From NCBI GenBank assembly GCA_050049805.1, contig JASFVN010000128.1:1-11401 (forward strand): 11,401 nucleotides of DNA. The letters are read 5' to 3'. The notes under the pieces are model-generated. The model was not told the origin of the DNA, did no database searches, and saw nothing but the letters and a program-made list of their open reading frames with translations. This document shows positions 7,553 to 11,401 of this stretch, piece by piece. The DNA is from JABDNZ01 sp050049805. Its GTDB lineage: Bacteria; Gemmatimonadota; Gemmatimonadetes; Longimicrobiales; Gaopeijiaceae. The number at the start of each line of letters is the position of its first letter. The first letter of the stretch is position 1. A program made the position numbers and the translations under genes.

Positions 7553-8489
7553 CCCGACCTCCACGTTTGCGAGACCTCACCCACTGGGCAGTCCAATTCA
7601 TTCCGAAGGTGATCAGGAAGAGGGCCATACCTACCGCAAAGAGGGTTCGGTGCTCCAGGGTCCCGCTGGACGTGTCTCCTAACCCTACCTGCACGATGTA
7701 GGCAGTCATGGTTTGAATCGCCTCCAGAGGGTTCACCGTCAACTGGGGCGAATTCCCCGCGGCGATGGTGACGACCATGGTTTCGCCCAGGGCCCTTGAA
7801 AGAGCAAGGATGAAGGAGGCCAGGATCCCGGACGCCCCCGCTGGAACAACGATCCGCGTCGTAACAGCCAATTTGCTGGCCCCGAGGCCGTAGGCGGCAT
7901 CCCGAAGGCCTCGAGGCACGGACCGGATGGCATCCTCCGAAAGGGAAGAAACCGTTGGGAGGATCATGATTCCCAGGACGATGGCCGCCGACGCCCCGTT
8001 GAAGACCTCCGAGCCCGGAAAGAACCACCGAAGAGCCGGGGTCACGAAGGTGAGTGCAAAATACCCGTAGACGACGGTGGGAATCCCGGCGAGGATCTCC
8101 AAGGTGGGCTTGAGAACAGAGCGCAATCCGGGACTGGAGTATTCGCTGAGGAAGACGGCTGTCAGTAGGCCGGTGGGCAGCGCCAGGAGTCCCGCTCCGA
8201 TAGCCACTTGGAGGGACGCGACGAGGAGAGGAAGAACGCCGAAATGCCTGTCCCCGAAGAGAGGTGACCATTGAGTATCGGTCAAGAACTCCATCAGCGA
8301 AACCTGTCGGAAGAAGCCCGCCGCTTCCGAGAGAAGGACGACGATGATTCCCACGGTCACGAGGGCTGAGATTCCCGCACAGGCAGCCAACCCGAATCGC
8401 ACCACCCGTTCCCTCCAAACACCCGGTCCGGATTCGGCCAGGAGCGGCACAGCGGCGTTTTCGGTTCCAGACTGGCCCCCTCTGTTCAC
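7545..8489 (-). CDS. pstC: Phosphate ABC transporter permease PstC
   Basis: The other membrane subunit of the phosphate importer. It is 314 aa with about six transmembrane segments (near 31-53, 84-114, 128-150, 168-185, 214-236 and 284-303) and a polar N-terminal tail. The PstC-type region from WSPLFGDRHFGVLPLL (74-89) is present, as is EILAGIPTVVYGYFAL (131-146). The EAA loop EDAIRSVPRGLRDAAYGLGAS (from 185) would dock PstB, and SRALGETM (231-238) follows it. The start is a GTG five bases after the pstS stop; the purine-rich upstream run has no ideally spaced GGAGG, so translation may depend on coupling to pstS. A second GTG lies 13 codons further in. Confidence 0.95.
   Translation of the reverse strand: MNRGGQSGTENAAVPLLAESGPGVWRERVVRFGLAACAGISALVTVGIIVVLLSEAAGFFRQVSLMEFLTDTQWSPLFGDRHFGVLPLLVASLQVAIGAGLLALPTGLLTAVFLSEYSSPGLRSVLKPTLEILAGIPTVVYGYFALTFVTPALRWFFPGSEVFNGASAAIVLGIMILPTVSSLSEDAIRSVPRGLRDAAYGLGASKLAVTTRIVVPAGASGILASFILALSRALGETMVVTIAAGNSPQLTVNPLEAIQTMTAYIVQVGLGDTSSGTLEHRTLFAVGMALFLITFGMNWTAQWVRSRKRGGRVA
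7558..7562 (-). promoter_or_regulatory. Ribosome binding site deciding the pstA start
   Basis: Perfect GGAGG on the minus strand, five bases before the TTG at 7552. It overlaps the last base of the alternative GTG start at 7564, so the two starts compete. It lies inside the 3' end of pstC, which implies that pstA is translated by ribosomes re-initiating after pstC. Confidence 0.6.
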
Positions 8490-8494
8490 TCTCC

Positions 8495-9433
8495 CTAACC
8501 CCCCTCCACCGCGGAGGTCAACCGTCCCTCGTTGGCCCGATAGACACTGTCCGGGACCGCAACAAACCCCTCTGGAATAAGGGAAATCGCATTGGTCATG
8601 AAAAATCGAAGGAAATCCAGGACTCCTGGGCGCTGCAGGGAGGACTTGTTGACGTAGATATAGAGGTCTCGGGTCAGCGGTGAATAGCGTCCGTCCTGGA
8701 TCGTCTCCCTACTGGGCGCCACACAACCATTCCCGTTGTCGACCTCCACGACACCCAGTTTGTCTCGGTTTCCCTCCAGATAGGCGAAGCCGAAGAACCC
8801 GAGGGCATACCGGTCGCCTGTGATCCCCTGAACCAGGACGTTGTCGTCCTCACTAGCCTGAAAGTCGGTGCGGCTACCTCCTTGGCTTCCTACGATTCTC
8901 TCGGTGAAGAAGTCGTACGTTCCCGAGAATTTGCCCGGTCCGTAGAGTTGAATCTCGGCTCCTGGAAACTGCGGCCGAACGTCCCTCCAGAGCCTGACCC
9001 GACTTCCAGGCCGCCAAATGTCGCGGAGCTCGTCGACCGTGAGACATTCCACGAAATCGTTCTGGTGGCTCACGATGACGGAAACGCCGTCAAGGGCCAC
9101 GGGAAGCTCCAGGTACTCGATTCCCATGGCCTCACACCGGCTCCGCTCCGACTCACGGATGGGCCTGGAGGCCGCGGAGATGTCGGTCTCACCTCTGCAG
9201 AACCGTTCGAAACCACCCCCGGTCCCCGACCGTCCGGCAGTAACCATCACCCGGGGATTCTCCAGCTGGAATTCTTCGGAGATGGCCTCGGAGATGGGGT
9301 AGACGCTGGAAGAGCCATCTATGGCAACGAAGGCCCGTCCCTCGGATCCGCTTCCACATCCCGCAGCAACAAGGAGTAGGGCCACTCCCCCCCTGCGCCA
9401 ACCGGTCTCGGTTCTTGGGATCGGGCTGGACAC
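8495..9433 (-). CDS. pstS: Phosphate-binding lipoprotein PstS
   Basis: The extracytoplasmic phosphate receptor that feeds PstCA. It is 312 aa. Residues 1-26 form a lipoprotein signal with cleavage before C26 (VAAGC), so the protein is probably membrane-tethered rather than freely periplasmic as in E. coli. Phosphate-ligand motifs of the family are present: DGSSSVYPI at 39-47, SGTGGGF at 69-75, the D84 region (GETDISAASRPI), and FSGTYDFF at 169-176. The SphX-like, relatively short architecture is common in non-enteric bacteria. The GTG start at 9433 has an excellent GGAGG (9442-9446) eight bases upstream, inside the end of phoR, and the gene begins three bases after the phoR stop. Confidence 0.95.
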   Translation of the reverse strand: MSSPIPRTETGWRRGGVALLLVAAGCGSGSEGRAFVAIDGSSSVYPISEAISEEFQLENPRVMVTAGRSGTGGGFERFCRGETDISAASRPIRESERSRCEAMGIEYLELPVALDGVSVIVSHQNDFVECLTVDELRDIWRPGSRVRLWRDVRPQFPGAEIQLYGPGKFSGTYDFFTERIVGSQGGSRTDFQASEDDNVLVQGITGDRYALGFFGFAYLEGNRDKLGVVEVDNGNGCVAPSRETIQDGRYSPLTRDLYIYVNKSSLQRPGVLDFLRFFMTNAISLIPEGFVAVPDSVYRANEGRLTSAVEGG

Positions 9434-9436
9434 GGT

Positions 9437-11188
9437 CTAAACCTCCGAGGCTTCCGTTGCCTCGGAAGCCCTCAAAAGCGATACGAAGATCCTGGTTCCC
9501 TGCCCCAGCTCGCTCTCTGCCCAGACTTTTCCACCCATGGCCTCTACCAGGTGGCGAACGATGGCCAGGCCCAGTCCTGTACCGCCCTCGGCCCTGGAAC
9601 GGGCCGGGTCAACCCTGAAGAACCGCTCGAAGATTCGAGGGAGGGCAGCCGTGGGGATTCCGATACCCGTGTCTCGGACCTCTATCCTTGCCAACGGCCC
9701 TTCTCCCCAAATCCTGACGGAAATGGACCCTCCATCTGGAGTATACTGGATGGCGTTGTCCACCAGATTTCGAATGACCTGATTGACTCCCTGCTCATCG
9801 GCGAGAACCAGAGCATTCCCGTCCACTGAGAAAGCCAGGTCCCTTGCTGAGAGTCTTTGGCGGAATCCACTCCAGAGGTCTTCGACCACTGAGCGCAGAT
9901 CAACGACTTCCTCTCTGGCCATCCAGCCCCCGGACTCGAGCCGCGAGAGGTCGAGGAGATCATCAACCAGATGCTGCAAGCGAAGCGTGTTACTTCGAAT
10001 GGAACCCAGGAAGTCTCGCTTGAGGTTCTCGGGAGGATCATCTTCCAGAAGGGTCTCGGCAAATCCCCGCATGGCCGTCAGAGGGGTTTTCAGCTCGTGG
10101 GAAGCGTTCGCCACAAAATCTCTTCGAACCATCTCCAGTCGCCTGATCTCTGTGACCTCCAGGAAGGTTACCACCGCCCCACCCCCCTCCACACGGCGAG
10201 CCGATACAATGAGGTTTCGATCCCCCAAGGTGATCTCACGGGCCGCGAAGGGCCGAGCGACAGCATTCTCCATCAGGGTCCTGAGTGCCGGTTGACGGAT
10301 CAAGGTCCCCACGGGGACGAAGGGTACAGGATCCGGGAAATCGAGAAGATCGATGGCAGCCCGATTCGTGCGTAGAACCTTACCGTCCTCCGTCAGGCCG
10401 ATGACCGCCTCCCCCATCCAGTCGATGAGAGCCTGCATCTCATCCCGCTCGGCCTCCAGAGATCGGTAGCGACCCTGTAGCTCCTCGGTCAGACGGTTGA
10501 AGGTGCCTGCTATCTCGTCCAACTCTTTGATTTTGAAGGATCTCGGTATCCGTCGTGAGAAATTCCCGGCAGCCAGCCCACGGGCGCGACGCCCCAGAGT
10601 CTGAAGCGGACCCAGGATGGCTCCACCCAGGAGTAAGGTGAATGCAAGACTCAAGGCCACAGCGGGGGCGAAGAGGCTGAGGGAGTTCCAGATCCGGTTT
10701 CGGACCGCCTCCTCGATCTCATCCAAAGGCATCGCTACCTGAAGGAAGAGCTGTTCCCCCCCCAGGATGATCCGGGTCACGGCGAACAACCGAATCTCGA
10801 TATCCTCCGCCCCCCGGCGGCGATCGAACCCCACATCTCCGGGCTGCTGGGCAGCCACCATCTCCGGGCTTTCCAGCGAGACGGTCACCCTCTGCCGCTG
10901 GAAGGGAAGGTCGCTGGACGCTCCTACTACCCGCCCTTCTGGATTCAGAAAGGTGACCGGGTAGCCGATGCGGCTGGCGAAGGCCCTGGCTGCGGAATCG
11001 TAGGAGACCGGCCCGAAATTCTCCAGGAAGTCGGGAGCCAATTCCAGTTCACCCTCGAGCTCCCGTTCCCGGACCGCTATGAACTCCTCTTTCAAGCCCC
11101 GGTTCAGAACAAGGGCCTGCCCCACCACGAGGAAGACGATGAGTACGAGGAATGATGTCAGAAGTGTCGAGCGAAGGGGGAACCGCAT
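9437..11188 (-). CDS. phoR: PhoR-type phosphate sensor histidine kinase
   Basis: A membrane kinase that phosphorylates the adjacent PhoB. It is 583 aa. The order is TM1 (about 9-28), an extracytoplasmic domain of some 137 residues (30-166), TM2 (about 167-192), HAMP (about 193-245), a PAS-like domain (about 250-345), HisKA with H364 in NASHELKTPLTAM, and HATPase_c with the N box (N474, N478), DTGIG at 506-510 and GGTGLGL at 535-541. T368 in HELKT is the residue linked to phosphatase activity in this kinase class, so it may also dephosphorylate PhoB. The large outer domain resembles Bacillus-type PhoR more than the E. coli protein, which lacks one. The C-terminus carries a short Ala-Ser-Glu/Ala-Thr-Glu repeat (residues 574-582). 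The ATG is preceded by GAGG at ten bases. Assignment to PhoR rather than another kinase rests mainly on position between phoB and pstS. Confidence 0.94.
   Translation of the reverse strand: MRFPLRSTLLTSFLVLIVFLVVGQALVLNRGLKEEFIAVRERELEGELELAPDFLENFGPVSYDSAARAFASRIGYPVTFLNPEGRVVGASSDLPFQRQRVTVSLESPEMVAAQQPGDVGFDRRRGAEDIEIRLFAVTRIILGGEQLFLQVAMPLDEIEEAVRNRIWNSLSLFAPAVALSLAFTLLLGGAILGPLQTLGRRARGLAAGNFSRRIPRSFKIKELDEIAGTFNRLTEELQGRYRSLEAERDEMQALIDWMGEAVIGLTEDGKVLRTNRAAIDLLDFPDPVPFVPVGTLIRQPALRTLMENAVARPFAAREITLGDRNLIVSARRVEGGGAVVTFLEVTEIRRLEMVRRDFVANASHELKTPLTAMRGFAETLLEDDPPENLKRDFLGSIRSNTLRLQHLVDDLLDLSRLESGGWMAREEVVDLRSVVEDLWSGFRQRLSARDLAFSVDGNALVLADEQGVNQVIRNLVDNAIQYTPDGGSISVRIWGEGPLARIEVRDTGIGIPTAALPRIFERFFRVDPARSRAEGGTGLGLAIVRHLVEAMGGKVWAESELGQGTRIFVSLLRASEATEASEV
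9444..9470 (-). promoter_or_regulatory. Two alternative hairpins at the phoR end / pstS ribosome binding site
   Basis: On the minus strand, GGCTTCCG (9470-9463) pairs perfectly with CGGAAGCC (9456-9449) around a 6-nt loop, leaving the pstS GGAGG (9446-9442) free. Alternatively TCCGAGG (9466-9460) pairs with CCTCGGA (9450-9444) around a 9-nt loop, which covers the first three bases of that GGAGG. The two structures exclude each other. The region encodes the ASEATEASE repeat of PhoR, so the symmetry may partly come from the coding repeat. Confidence 0.45.
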
Positions 11189-11267
11189 TACCCCAACCCC
11201 TCTGATATCCAGACCCTAGAGTTCAGGGACTGGTCTGCGTTGGAAGGAGGGGTTGCCCTCGGGGACG
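11189..11267 (-). promoter_or_regulatory. phoB-phoR leader able to fold over the phoR ribosome binding site
   Basis: This 79-bp gap has a perfect 9-bp inverted repeat, CAACCCCTC (minus strand, 11255-11247) with GAGGGGTTG (11202-11194). The second arm contains the GAGG ribosome binding site of phoR. Nested inside is a hairpin of 4+4 bp with one U-U mismatch and a 7-nt loop (CCAGTCCCT 11233-11225 with AGGGTCTGG 11217-11209). Together they would occlude phoR initiation. No U-run follows, so it is not an intrinsic terminator, and no internal promoter is evident. Confidence 0.5.
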
Positions 11268-11401
11268 TCAGCTGTCCTCCTCCGGAACCCTAAGGCGATA
11301 ACCGAACCCCCTTATGGTCTCGATCCAGTCCCCGACCCTGCCCAGCTTGGCTCGAAGGCGGCGAACATGCATGTCCACGGTCCTCGTCTGGATCCGATCA
11401 G
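11268..11401 (-). CDS. phoB: PhoB-type response regulator, C-terminal fragment (cut by window edge)
   Basis: Only the last 43 codons and the TGA stop (11268-11270) lie in the window; the reading frame runs off the edge at 11401. The residues visible are the recognition helix and wing of an OmpR/PhoB winged-helix DNA-binding domain: RTVDMHVRRLRAKL, then DWIETIRGFGYRLR and a short acidic tail. The receiver domain with its phosphorylated Asp is outside the window. Position directly before phoR and the pst genes makes PhoB by far the likeliest identity. It should activate this operon through Pho boxes that would lie beyond the window edge. Confidence 0.9.
   Translation of the reverse strand, partial: DRIQTRTVDMHVRRLRAKLGRVGDWIETIRGFGYRLRVPEEDS

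Overview
This 11.4 kb window is GC-rich and densely coded, and every gene I can support lies on the minus strand. No RNA gene, mobile element, CRISPR array or integration scar is visible, and no stretch over 300 bases lacks a gene. The organism appears to be a bacterium with GGAGG-type ribosome binding sites and frequent GTG/TTG starts. Two exported proteins (PstS and the gamma-glutamyltransferase) carry lipoprotein signal peptides. The phylum cannot be fixed from the sequence alone. A GC-rich environmental lineage such as Gemmatimonadota or a relative would fit, but this is only a guess.

In transcription order (high to low coordinates), the window opens with the C-terminal end of a PhoB-type response regulator, cut by the window edge. 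It is followed by the PhoR-type sensor kinase, the phosphate ABC transporter genes pstS, pstC, pstA and pstB, and phoU. This is a complete phosphate sensing and uptake operon apart from the missing start of phoB. Spacing is tight: 3 bp phoR-pstS, 5 bp pstS-pstC, overlap pstC-pstA, 21 bp pstA-pstB, and a 4-base ATGA overlap pstB-phoU. PhoR would phosphorylate or dephosphorylate PhoB, PstSCAB imports phosphate, and PhoU links transporter state to the kinase.

Behind phoU, in the same direction and without a recognisable terminator, come a FabG/PhaB-like short-chain dehydrogenase with a long N-terminal extension (60 bp gap), a CstA-family transporter (51 bp gap), a lipoprotein gamma-glutamyltransferase (171 bp gap) and the methionine-R-sulfoxide reductase MsrB (44 bp gap). 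These suggest carbon or peptide scavenging, glutathione turnover and oxidative repair. Whether they are co-transcribed with the Pho genes is unknown.

The genes are all of known families, and I see no undescribed multi-gene system. The most interesting signals are in the RNA. The phoB-phoR gap can fold so that the phoR ribosome binding site is paired. The last codons of phoR can form two mutually exclusive hairpins, one of which covers part of the pstS ribosome binding site. PstB has an altered ABC signature (LSNGQ instead of LSGGQ).
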